Source: Prorocentrum cordatum (lineage: Eukaryota; Sar; Dinophyceae; Prorocentrales; Prorocentraceae). From it: a stretch of 64,000 bases of DNA. The stretch lies in assembly GCA_963575745.1 (NCBI GenBank), contig CAUYUJ010021693.1, forward strand, positions 526,768-590,767, in the 5' to 3' direction. The position numbers were made by a program, and so were the translations under genes. Below, in pieces: positions 24,596 through 34,372 of this stretch. Each line of letters starts with the position of its first letter. The first letter of the stretch is position 1. The notes under the pieces were generated by a model that did not search any database, was not told the DNA's origin, and saw only the letters and a list, made by a program, of their open reading frames with translations.

Positions 24596-25561
24596 TCAGC
24601 CAAGGAAGGATTTTGATGAAGACACGCGGACACCTCCCCAAGCATCCCCTTTTCGGAGGCCATCAAAAAACTTCATGGTCACGCCAAATCGGTCCTCCAA
24701 CGACTCTGCCGTCGCCGGCACAGTCGCGGCCTCTTCCAACGTGCGGGATACGAACTTCATGGAGTCCTTCAGCAGCTGCAGCCTGCGTAAGGGTGATGAG
24801 CCGGCATTGTCCTTCAGCATTTCGCCATAGTGCAAAATCACCCTCCGAGGCCAATCATCGTGCCGAACGGCGCGATCCGATAAAGAGCGTTCCTCGTCCA
24901 TGAGGCGGTGAGGAGCGTGCCTCGCGAAGATCACGGCCCGGTGGGCGGGCAAATCGACCCGCCACTCCAACGCAACTGCTCGGAGATACCGGTCAAGCTG
25001 CTCGGAAACGTGCCCATTGCAATAAATGCGATCCAACCGAGAACGGGCGGCCGCCGAGGCGTGCGTGACCTCCGGCTGATGCGTTTCATGCAAGCCGTGA
25101 GGCGCGCCCAAAACCAGCTTGAAGTGCGCCTCCTCCCCATTGTCCCTCCTGCCGGAAGCGGAGGCCGAGGTAAGCGAGGAGCGATCGCCCGGAGACGCGA
25201 CGTAGTTGAAGTTCCCTCCCAGAATCGTCAGCGCCGAGTCGCGCGGAGCCACGCTACGCGCGAGGCGATCCCGAAGGTGACCACGAAGCGCCGGGAATGA
25301 TGAACACGATCTGAGGGCCGACGGATGCACGCCGTAGAGCTCCGCCTCGCCTAACGTGGAGCCTGTCGGGAAGTATGCCACGGTCAAATCCAAGGCGCCC
25401 GACCCCCCGCGAAGCCGAAGAGTTGCGACACGGCCAGGCCAGATAACATCCCACGTCAGAGAGCTATCGAAGTTGGCCAAGAACGAGCGGCCCAGCCCCA
25501 TAGGGAGAGGGTTCCAGCGGCCCCATAGGGAGAGGGTTCCCGCCTGAGACTTCCACACCAT
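24596..25561 (-). pseudogene. LINE apurinic-type endonuclease, truncated, active site altered
   Basis: The 321-residue frame contains the C-terminal two thirds of an exonuclease-endonuclease-phosphatase domain: VAYFPTGS (61-68), LGGNFNYV (114-121), SRLDRIYCN (174-182) and PAHRAVIFAR (205-214). Two catalytic positions differ from the family pattern: GDFN is GNFN and SDH is PAH. The first conserved block is missing. AGGGAGAGGGTTCC occurs twice at 25500-25540, duplicating part of the N-terminal reading frame. The enzyme nicks target DNA in intact LINEs; this copy should be inactive. Confidence 0.8.
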
Positions 25562-25789
25562 TCACTCACTAACGAGAGAGGAGTATACCGAAGCGGACAT
25601 GTGGAGGGCAAAGGCAGGGATGGGAGGAGGGAGGAGGGGGAGAGGGCGGGAGGAGGTGAGACACGGGGCGCTGTCTCTTCAAAACGAGGGCCCAACACCA
25701 CAGGATGATTAGGAAAAACATCGATCCCTCGACATGTGTTACAGATTTTAAACATGTCTCGCCTGTTCGGGCTTCCGACGCTTAAAGAC

Positions 25790-26060
25790 GGCCCACTTGG
25801 CCCGCAAGATCGCCCCAAGACGGCACAAAGGCCCCGAAGATGGCCCCTAAAAGTCCGAAGGGGGCCTCAAGACAGCCCAAGATGTATCCAAGACTCCAAG
25901 ATGGCCCAAGAGGGCCCCAAGAGGGGAAACTCGAACAGACATTCCGCGCCCTCCGCGCCAACATGGCCCCTGGAGGCGCCCAAGAAACTTCACGATGCCC
26001 CTAAGAGGCCCCAATGCACCGCAAAAACGCCTCCAAGAGACTTCCGAAAAACCTCCAAGG
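25790..26060. repeat. CAAGACGGCC-type ~10.5-bp repeat
   Basis: Begins with the spacer motif CGGGCTTCCGACGCTTAAAGACGGCC (25768-25793) found at the head of several arrays, continues with CCAAGATCGCCCC and CCAAGATGGCCC units, and includes the GGGGAAACTCGAACAG motif (25921) that recurs in other copies. Confidence 0.8.
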
Positions 26061-26125
26061 ATACCCTCACAGGAAGCAAAGGGGCTCTGGCCTGCAGCCC
26101 AGAGGCTGTGGCGGGATGGGCTGCA

Positions 26126-26180
26126 GGGCGCTAGATCCGCCGCCCCCTGTTGATGCATCACAGGGGTGCCTGGCGTGGAC
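26126..26180 (-). repeat. Module C, copy 1 (protein-like conserved block)
   Basis: Read on the minus strand it gives STPGTPVMHQQGAADLAP. The block recurs at 27075-27125 and 56242-56297, each time inside or beside CAAGACGGCC-type arrays. Between this copy and the one at 56.2 kb four codons differ only synonymously and four change the residue. It may be a degraded piece of an old coding sequence carried by the repeat. Confidence 0.5.
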
Positions 26181-26279
26181 ACCTGGTTGTTATTTTCGTT
26201 GTTCTTAATAACTCCCAGTAGGGTCTGGTCTCAACCCGCGGGCCACCCGAAGAACCCGTTGATTCCCCAAACAAAACTC

Positions 26280-26880
26280 CAGGACTGCCTTGATGGCCCA
26301 AGATGGCCTCCAAGACGGCCAAGATGGACCCAGAGAGCCCAACATAGTCCCAACATGGCCTCCGAGACGGTCCCAAGATGCTTCCAATACCGCCAAAATT
26401 GTCGAAGAGAGTCCAAGACGGCCCAAGAGCGCACAAGAGGCCCCTGAAACGGCCGAAGAGGCCTCCAAGAGGTTCTCTAGGAAGGCCCAACGAGGTCAAA
26501 ATCCTTAATTGGCATGCGACGAGTGAAGGAGTCTGGCGTTTGCTCAGTTTCGGTGTTCAGAATGCCCATAACGGTCCAAGAGGCCACCATGATTGCCTCA
26601 AGATCTCGCAAGAGGCCTCCAACATGGCCCCAGGGCAGCCCAAGAGGCCCCAAAGACGGCCCCCACAGAGCCCCACGATGGCGCAATAGGCATCCAAGAC
26701 GTCCAAGATGGCCTTCAAGACGACCCTGAAGCGTCTCAAGGGGGGGGGGGGGGGCGAGACGGCCTACAGAGGCTCCCAGAACGGCCTCCGACGGCGGCAG
26801 ACGGGCCAATAACGCAGTAAGACCGCCAAACAGGCCCTCAAGAAGCCCCCAAAGGCCCAAGGAGGCCACCAAGAGGCCTC
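26280..26880. repeat. CAAGACGGCC-type ~10.5-bp repeat
   Basis: Units of 10-12 bp such as CCAAGATGGC, CCAAGACGGC and CAAGAGCGCA. Interrupted at 26500-26570 by a spacer with TCAGTTTCGGTGTTCAGAATGC, and by a run of 15 G at 26740-26754. Confidence 0.85.
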
Positions 26881-26934
26881 CAGGTGGCCTTCAGCTCATC
26901 CGCATTGTCCCTCCCTCTCCTCATCCTCCTCTTC

Positions 26935-27125
26935 CTCCCCCACGTGTTCCCCGAAGGGCGTCCACAACTACTGGGGGAACGCATGGTCCAATAGCGTGGC
27001 CAAACGATGCCCAAACCTTTGGCCACATAGGCGCATCCGAAAAGGCAAGGGGCGGCGGTGATTCGCCGTAGGCGTCTTCGATCCGCCGCCCCTGTCGATT
27101 GATCAAAGGGATGCCTGGCGTGCTG
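26935..27125 (-). repeat. Modules C and B, contiguous copy
   Basis: On the minus strand a single open frame runs STPGIPLINRQG, IEDAYGESPPPLAF, APMWPKVWASFG and VPPVVVDALRGTRGG. Related translations occur at 28208-28360 (ADAYDESPAPPAF, APMWPN, PLRGTRG) and 57773-57897 (IEDAYCESPPPPAF, VPPVVVETLEGTRGG). At the DNA level this end forms a hairpin, GTTCCCC...GGGGGAAC (26943-26979). No known family is recognised. Confidence 0.5.
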
Positions 27126-27229
27126 AGCTTCTGGAAGGCGTTGGTTATGTGTTCTGTTCTCAAGAACTCCCAATGGGTCTCAACTCCACCCGCCGACCGT
27201 CTGGAAAGATCTTCCAGACCCACTCCAGA

Positions 27230-28112
27230 TGGTTCCAAGATGACCCAAGATGGCGTCCAAGACGGCCAAGCTGGCATCCAAGACGGCTAACATAGCCCCA
27301 GATGGCCTCCGAGACGGCCACTAGACGCCTCGAAGACGGCCAAGATGGCCCCAAGACGTTCCAAACTGCCCTCCAGCCAGCTGAAGGGGCCCCTCAGGCG
27401 GCACAAGGGGGCTCCAAGGGGACATCCAGGATGCCAAAATCGTGGATTCCCCGTCGATGTTTCAATGTGTTTAGCGTTCTCGCCTTTTCTCGCGCCCGAC
27501 GCTTCAAGACGGGCCCATCGGGCCCCAAGATCGCCCTCAGGGGCCCCCTAAGAGGCCCGCGAGACGGCACACGAAGGCCCCAAAACAGCCCAAGAGCCCA
27601 AAACGGCCCCGAAGACCTCCAAGACGGCCCTAAAGCACCAACAACTGGACGCACGACTGCCCCGGGCAAGACGGCCTCTGAAGGCCAAGAGGCCCATTAG
27701 ATACCCCAGAAGTCTCCAAGAGAATCCCCAGGAAGCCAACAACCGTGACTCTCTTTAGGTTGTTCAATGAGTTTAGCGTTCTCGCCTTTTCGGGCGCTCG
27801 ACGCTCCAAGACAGGCCCAGAGACCCCCAAGATCGCCCCAAGACGGGCCTAGAGGCCCCCGAGAGGCTCGCAAGACTGTCCAAAGGGCCCCAAAGCAGTC
27901 CAGGAGGCCCCCAAGACGGCCCCAGAAACCTCCAAGGCCCTAGAGAGGAATCCAAGACGGCCTCCGAAGATCAAGAGGTACAATAGAGGCCCCAAGAGGT
28001 CCCCATGAGGCCTTAGGAAAACCCCAAGAGGCCCAAGGATGCCCCCGAGAGGCCCCTTAGAGCACCTCAAAAGGCCCCATAGGAAGTCCCAAGGAGGCCT
28101 CAAGAGGCATTC
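27230..28112. repeat. CAAGACGGCC-type ~10.5-bp repeat, 0.9-kb array with two internal spacers
   Basis: Two spacers, 27430-27500 and 27735-27810, each end with GTTTAGCGTTCTCGCCTTTT then a GACGCTYCAAGAC... restart, so the array is a higher-order repeat of roughly 310 bp. Followed by pyrimidine-rich sequence and module B. Confidence 0.85.
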
Positions 28113-28207
28113 GATCTGGTTTCATCATCCTTCTCCTCCCTCTCCTCTTCTTCTTATGTTTCTTCTTCTTCGTATTACTATTCGTAGTACTATTATTATT
28201 ATTATTC

Positions 28208-28360
28208 TCTCCCCACGTGTTCCCCGAAGGGGTTCCTCACCGGCTGGGGAAACACGTTGTCCGATAACTTGGCCGAACTCTGGCCGCAAGTTCGGCCACA
28301 TAGGCGCTTCCGCAAAGGCAGGGGGCGCCGGTGATTCGTCGTAGGCGTCTGCGATAACTT
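28208..28360 (-). repeat. Module B, copy 2
   Basis: Starts CCCACGTGTTCCCCGAAGGG on the plus strand, as at 26938, with the hairpin arms CGTGTTCCCC and GGGGAAACACG. The minus-strand frame reads VIADAYDESPAPPAFAEAP, then MWPN and PLRGTRG. Directly preceded by a TCC/TTC-rich tract (28125-28207), as in the other two copies. The following 28361-28815 holds nothing I recognise. Confidence 0.5.
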
Positions 28361-28819
28361 ACGTACTCCAAGTGTGCAGAAATTTCCTCCGCGCCGTTTA
28401 ACCACGACGGCGGGCAGGTTCTGCGCTCAGGAACACACTGCCTCGTCGTGAGATCGCCTGAGGATCCCCTCACTCCGCACACTTCGATTCAGATGCGCAC
28501 CGTGGCGGGATGGTCACCAACAATAGCAACGGGGTAGTACTCTATCCTAGGGTCCATGAACCTGGCCAAGCATCGTGGTGAAGAGGTACCTTTTGCAGAG
28601 TACTAGCGCTGCGAGAGACGCGAATCACTATTGCTTTGAAAATTCAGGCGCGGCACCATGGCGAAGGCCAACTCTCTGGCCCAGGCCGCGGAACGCAAAG
28701 CGCGGACATCTTCGCGCCCTCGCGGGGCAACCTTGATTACGCACTGCGCCACCACTGCTGTGTTTGTCTGCACTGCTCGTGCGCACGCCAGCCTGCTGGC
28801 TGCAGAGCCAACTCTGGGG

Positions 28820-28985
28820 GTGTGGTATGGCCCTCGTGGGGCCTCCTAAAGCCCTCCTGGAGCCTCATTGGGGCCATCTTCAACGACATTTGCGGCGTCC
28901 TGGAGCGCTCTGGGAACGCGTTGGAGGCTTCAAACACCGAGAAGGCGAATATGCCAAAACCGTACGACAACCCTGCAGTCATCGT
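28820..28985 (-). repeat. CAAGACGGCC-type repeat, inverted copy
   Basis: The reverse complement shows CCAAGAGG-like units and the spacer motif TTCGCCTTCTCGGTGTTTG, so this is a rare inverted copy of the family. A frame across it (GVVWPSWGLLKPSW) is the usual minus-strand product of the repeat. The rest of 28986-29859 is unrecognised apart from a 17-bp tandem of GGGCCGTCGTGGACAT near 29550. Confidence 0.6.
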
Positions 28986-29859
28986 CGACTCTTGCAGGGC
29001 CGGCTGGGGCCTACTGGGCCCCCCTTGCGGCTGCAGGACCCCCCCGCGGGCGCGCCTGGCGATGCAATGCGGATGGAACGCATGGCCGCATGGCAAGGCG
29101 GATACCCGCGTCGTGGGTTCCAGGGCGACAAGGCAGACCTCGGCATCGGGAGGGGGCAAAATAGGGGGGAAGGAAAGGGGAGGATGGAGAGATCGTAAGG
29201 AGGGAGCGAACTGAGCCTGCGCGCGTCACATCTGGCATCCGACCCCATCCCGCCCACCCCTTCCCATTGAGTTGATTGTTTGTCTGTCGACCGCGTCCTA
29301 GCCGAACGGTTTTCCAAATGACCCCATCGTGTGATACGCAATCAGAAAACGCGTGATACATTGAAGAGGGAGGAATAATGAGGAGGTGGAGGATGCACAG
29401 GAGGAAGAAGACGAAGAAGGAACTACGGAGTTACGGGCAATTTGACTACAACGGCTACGATAAAAAATATTGAAATCTTCTCGGCTTTACTGTAAGCCTT
29501 GGGCCAGACCCCCTTGCGATTATGAAGAGGCAACCTTTACGATTACTCATGGGCCGTCGTGGACATGGGCCGTCGTGGACATGGGTCCCCGAGCTTGGCC
29601 AGTTGCTGGGCTACCAATGATCCACGCGAACAACAAGTGACCACATCCCCATCCCAGATGAAGCTTAAAATGATGGGTCATATCTGCCTACCCCCCGCAG
29701 ATGTGCACTCGACGCTGTGGGGGGAGGCGCAAACAGAATGCCATCAACCGTCCTTAGGTAAAAGCACGGGGATTTCATCCAAGACTAGTCTCGCCTTCCT
29801 CATGGACTGCGGCGATGCAGACAGGAGAGACTTTCTTTTTGGGCTTCCGACCGCCCAAG

Positions 29860-30345
29860 ACGGCCCAAGGCCTCCAACGTCGCCCCAAGTCAGACCAAGA
29901 GGCTCCCAGGACGGCCTCAAGACAGCCCAAGAGGGAGCCAAGACGATTCAAGAGGCCCCCGAAGACACTCCTCAAACGACGTTGACAAAGGCAACTCCTG
30001 GTCGCCTTCCCACGCCATCAGTCGCCCTCATCATCATGGCCCCGGCAGTCCCAAGATGGCCCAAGAGGCTCCCAGGATGCTCCCAGCGAACCCCAAGAGC
30101 GTCTCCAGAAGAGCCCCAAGATGTCAAAATCCTTCCTTTCTATGGTTGTCAGCGATTTCGGCGTTTTCGCCTTCTCGGGCTCCCGACGCTCCAAGGCGGC
30201 CCCGGCCTCAGAGGCCCCCAACATCGCACCAACACAACCCGAGAGGCCCCCACGAGAGCCCCCAAACGGGCTCAGGGGGCTGCGAGACGGGAAAAGAGAC
30301 ACCCTAAACGGCCCGGGAGGGCCGCAAGAGAGTCCCAAGGGAGGA
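29860..30345. repeat. CAAGACGGCC-type ~10.5-bp repeat
   Basis: Two arrays around a spacer at 30120-30185 containing GTCAAAATCCTTCC and TTTCGGCGTTTTCGCCTTCTC, followed by TCCCGACGCTCCAAGGCGGCC. The end has GGAACACGTACCGACATGC (30338), the counterpart of the GGGAACACGAACC motif. Confidence 0.8.
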
Positions 30346-30628
30346 ACACGTACCGACATGCTCGCGTCGTTCAAAACACACGATGGAAAGTTTGGGCCAG
30401 TTCGGCCTCCGGAAGCCCTCGCACGGAGGGTGCAGGGAGATGAAAGAAGCGGGGACGCCTCCTACATGGCGCGGGCATGAGCAGATGGGGCCAGCGGATC
30501 CCACTGAATCGCCGATGCATCGGCAACGGCAAGGTGAAGAACGTTGTGGTCCAGATCGCATTGAACAACCGATGTTTCGGCGATGAAGCGCAGGCACCTC
30601 GAAGACGTTAGGAGACAGCCTCCTGCTC

Positions 30629-30795
30629 ACCCTCCTCCTCCTCCTCCTCCTCCTCCTCCTCCTCCTCCTCCTGGTCCCTCCTCGTCCTCATCCTCCTCAT
30701 CCTCCTCCTCTTCCTCTTCCTTCCTCGTCGCCCATTTAGTCTACATTCATTTCCTCCTCCTCCTCCTCCTCCTCCTCCTCCTTCCTCCTCCCTCC
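30629..30795. repeat. TCC trinucleotide microsatellite
   Basis: Two (TCC)n runs with a short interruption at 30720-30750. The following 30796-31214 is comparatively AT-rich and unrecognised. Confidence 0.9.
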
Positions 30796-31214
30796 TCGTA
30801 AACGACAGCAGCACACTGCGAAGCGGCAAACAACACCTACTCAATCAGAATCTGCCCATCTGCATTCTGAGTCATTGGAAGCGCGTCGCTCTCCTCTGCC
30901 CTTACACCCACGAAGACCCCAACACATACTCAACAGACAACGCTGGAAAACTACCCCAAATTAATGGGGTTGGCGGGTGTGGCGCAAGCCTGTCGAATCC
31001 ACGCCCTGTGGTCTTTTCGGCGAACGCCTTAATGCAACGTATCCAATGTATCCAATGATTGTGTAATTGCTCATGTTGTTATGTGCAAGCTAATAATTAT
31101 GGAAACTCCCCTAACCGCCCCCGCGGGGCCATGCCACATCCACCGCAACAAAAATGGTGTCCCCCTTCTGGGCCTCAAAAACTAAAAAACAATATTGTTA
31201 AATCTATGATTTGG

Positions 31215-31765
31215 ACGCCTTGGGCCTCGTGGGGGTCAAAGAGGTCCTCAAGACGGCTCAAGCATGTCTCTAGACGGGCCAAGACGGCCCCAAGACCGCC
31301 CAAGATGGCCCCTGGAGGGCCCGAAAGGCTTCCAAGACAGCACCATGAGGGCCCCAAAGAGCCCTCAAGACCACCTCCACAAACCAAAAACATTCATAGT
31401 TCAAAGGATTTTGAGAGATTGTACGTAAAGTTCTCGCCCTTTTGGACTCTCGGGGGTGAATGGCGGCCCAGGCAGCCTCCAATATGGCCTGAGACTGCCC
31501 CAGGGGCAAGGAGGAAGGCTCCAAGACGGCCCAAGAGGGCCCCTATATTGCCAACAGAGGACCTCAAGGCTGTCCAGGAGGCCCCCAAGAAAGCCCCTAG
31601 AGAGCCCCAAGGCAGCCCAGAGAGGCCTCCAAAACGGCTTCCAGAGAGGCCAGACGGAACAAGAGCGCCCAAAGACGGTCCAAGAGGCCCCCAAGACAGA
31701 GGCCCCAAGAAGCCCTTGAAAGGCCCCAAGAGGCCTCCAAGAGGTTCCCAAGAGGCCCCACAGCG
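31215..31765. repeat. CAAGACGGCC-type ~10.5-bp repeat
   Basis: Units such as CCAAGACCGC, CCAAGATGGC and CCAAGAGGCC with a spacer at 31385-31445 (AACATTCATAGTTCAAAGG...GTTCTCGCCC). Confidence 0.8.
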
Positions 31766-31799
31766 ACTGGAGTGTACGTGCTCCAGACGTGCACCCCGC

Positions 31800-33084
31800 G
31801 AGGCGAGAGGAATCCATGTCCGGAAGTGACGTGTTGCCTGAGGCAGGTCGCGGAGCGGTGTGGAAGTCCTGATGCAACAGATCCTGCACATGAACAGTAA
31901 CTGCCCGCTCTATCTGTCTTGGCACAGCTTGGTGTGTCACACGTTACCCGTCAAACCCTGCCATTCCGCGGATTGTATGAAGCGGTGGACTGGCCAAGCA
32001 ACAGTCGCCAGCTGTAAACGCGCACGCCGAAAATACGTCAGGGCAGAAGCAACTGCTCCCACATGTTGACACTACTCTTGCAGCGCAAATGATTGGCAGT
32101 CACCGCGAAATTAGCTTCAAACGCATCAGCGTCTATTCCTTCCAGCTGGGGAAGCGTCTGGACTCCACCCCGAATACAACCGTCGGCAGCACTGTAAGTG
32201 TGAGTCGGCGCATGCGGTTTCGATTGCACTGCCGACTGAAACATCAGAAATTGTTCACCCAATTCTGCAAAAATAATGCCGAATCAATCATGCGGATTGC
32301 TGCGAAGACGACTGCGGTCGCGCTTCCGTGAAACCCTGTTTCTCCTCTCTCAATCCAGCTCGCATGGCTTGCCGTGGAAGAGAAATATGGACGACCCCAC
32401 ACTCGGTAACGTCACAATCCTGTGCGTGGTGTTGGGGAAGCGTGTCGACGGTGGTTCTCTGGACTATGTTCCTGATGCGTATGGACGTCAGGGCAGGGTG
32501 CAAAACAACCAGATGAAAGACATACACTTGCAAAATTCTGCAATCGTTAAACTGTTACGCGTGACAAGAAACACCGATGCCACCAATCAACTTGCTCTCT
32601 GATCAACAAGTCAAATCCTCTTGTGAATCAAAGTACCCGTGCACACGTTCTATTTCTATCAGCGCGCGACCTACATATCAGACTGCGTGTCTTGTTGAGG
32701 ACCGTGCTCTTGCTAAAAGATCTCAGCAATGGACGTTTTCTCCATCATATACATGCACTAGGGCCCAAATCCAGCTCTCACCAAGACCACTGGGAACACA
32801 CTCAAGCAGCAGCCCAACGAAGGAATATCCGAAACGAAACCAAAACAAAACGAGAGCACACGCTTGGACACCACAACTGAAGAGATGCATGCCCGCACGT
32901 CGTGTAACATATACATGTGCGCACGTATACGTATATTTACGAGAGAGCGCGTTTCACGGGCGCTTGCCCTTGGGAGCATTCGGCGGCGCCCCCCCCAACA
33001 CTCGGCGCCGTCGATTAAAACCAAGGGGACTGCCATCCCCCCCAACCCCCCCCCCGAACCGAACACCCACCCCCCTCCTCCCAA
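31800..33084. other. Comparatively unique, less GC-rich sequence
   Basis: About 1.2 kb with balanced composition and no microsatellite. Short similarity between TGGGGAAGCGTCTGGACT (32148) and TGGGGAAGCGTGTCGACG (32432) suggests an old duplication. The longest frames, including 32276-32602 on the plus strand (108 codons), show no motif I recognise; I cannot support a gene. Confidence 0.3.
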
Positions 33085-33329
33085 GGGGGGGGGTTCAACC
33101 CCCCCTCTGCGCTGGCGCCGGCGGCCGCCAGCAGCGCCGACGGCGGGGACGCAGCGATGATGACCAGAGGCAGCCCAAAGGTGGGGGGGGGGTCAAAACT
33201 CCTCCCCCCTGCCCCCAGGCGCCGAGGGGGGGGTGTTCAACCCCCCCCGTTTGGCGCCGGCGCCGGCGCTGGCGGCGGCCAGAAGCGCCGGCGCTGGCGC
33301 CTGCGACTGCGGGGGCGCAGCGACGATAA

Positions 33330-33832
33330 CCACCACTACCACCACCACCACCACCACTACCACAACCACCACCACCTCAACCCACCACTACCACCACCAC
33401 ACCACCACACAACCACCACCACCACCACAGCCACCACCACCACCACAACCACCACCACCACAACAATTCACCATCACCACCACTACCACAAAAACCCACC
33501 ACCACTATCACCACCACCACAATCTACCACGCCACAACCAACAACGACCGCCACAACCACCACCACTACCAGCAGCACAACCCACCACCACCACAAACCA
33601 CCACACCACCACCACCACCACCACCACTACTGCCACCACCACCACCACCAGCACCACCTCCACAAACCACCGCCACCACCACAACCCACCACCACCACCA
33701 CAAACCACCACCACACACGACCACCACACCACCACCAAACCACCACCACCACCGCCACCACAACCAACCACCACCACCACCACCACCACAAACCACCGCC
33801 ACACCACCACCACCACACCTCCCACCGGGCGC
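33330..33832. repeat. ACC/CAC trinucleotide array in copy A
   Basis: Imperfect CCA triplets with CAA and ACT interruptions. Threonine-, histidine- and proline-rich frames across it are artefacts. The equivalent in copy B is at 37262-37745. Confidence 0.9.
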
Positions 33833-34350
33833 GTCGAGTCGTGTCGCATGACTACTTCTGGCCCGCAAGGGCCCGAACACGAGCCTTGAGGGCCACAAGA
33901 GTCCGTCCAGACGGTCCACGAATGCTCCGAATCGCCGAACGATCGCGCCAGGACGCCCAGGATGTCTCCAAGACGGCCCACTACGTCTTCGAGTCGCCTC
34001 AGAGGAGCCCCGAAAGACGTCCCGAGAGGACCCCCAGAGGCAAACACCACTGATGCCCCTTTGGCGTTTCAGTGTTTTTGGGGTGCTCGCCATTCCGAGC
34101 TTCCGACGCTCCAAGGCGGCCCGCGAGGCTCTCAAGACCGCTCCAGGACTGTCCAAAAAGCACCCACGAGGGTTTCAACGGGACCTGGGAGGGTCCCATG
34201 AGAGCCCAAAGAGGCGCCCAAAACGTCCCAAGAGAACAAACGGCCCCAATAGCGGCCCAACAAGGGGGAACACGAACCGAAAGTCCGAGCCTTCCGCCCT
34301 AAGAGGCGCTCGGGAAGCCCCAAGAGGCCCCCAAGAGGCCCCAGGAGGCC

Positions 34351-34372
34351 CCAAACAGGCCCCCACGAGGCC
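34351..34372. repeat. Target-site duplication, left copy
   Basis: A 22-bp sequence beginning CCAAACAGG and ending CACGAGGCC is repeated exactly at 36018-36039, bounding the inserted retrocopy. In copy B of the host repeat the same sequence occurs only once (about 38231-38252) with uninterrupted flanks. Confidence 0.85.

Larger units (their letters stand above)
22022..25561 (-). mobile_element. LINE (non-LTR retrotransposon), 5'-truncated and frameshifted
   Basis: An endonuclease domain (24596-25561) precedes a reverse transcriptase (22022-24343) on the same strand, the layout of an apurinic-endonuclease-type LINE. The connecting region (about 24415-24666) stays open in a third frame (KGMLGEVSACLHQNPSLAEH), so at least two frameshifts separate the domains. 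The endonuclease N-terminus (the usual NG and QE catalytic region) is missing, which marks 5' truncation near 25561, where purine-rich low-complexity sequence begins. It is probably inactive. Confidence 0.85.
33085..34372 (+). repeat. Direct repeat, copy A (left part)
   Basis: Begins with a poly-G run and TTCAACCCCC, then GCTGGCGCCGGCGGCCGCC, GCAGCGATGATGACCAGAGG, an ACC/CAC array (33330-33830), and CCAAGACGGCC-type units. The whole 1.3-kb order recurs at 37016-38318. Copy A is interrupted at 34372/34373 by the retrocopy and resumes at 36018. Copy B lacks about 50 bp present near 33835-33890. Confidence 0.85.

Noticed and set aside
22371-24903. Plus-strand frames opposite the LINE
   Set aside because: They mirror the minus-strand RT and endonuclease coding sequence and contain no motif of their own.
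28636-29214. 192-codon plus-strand open frame
   Set aside because: Its middle third is an inverted CAAGACGGCC-type repeat and the rest shows no known motif.
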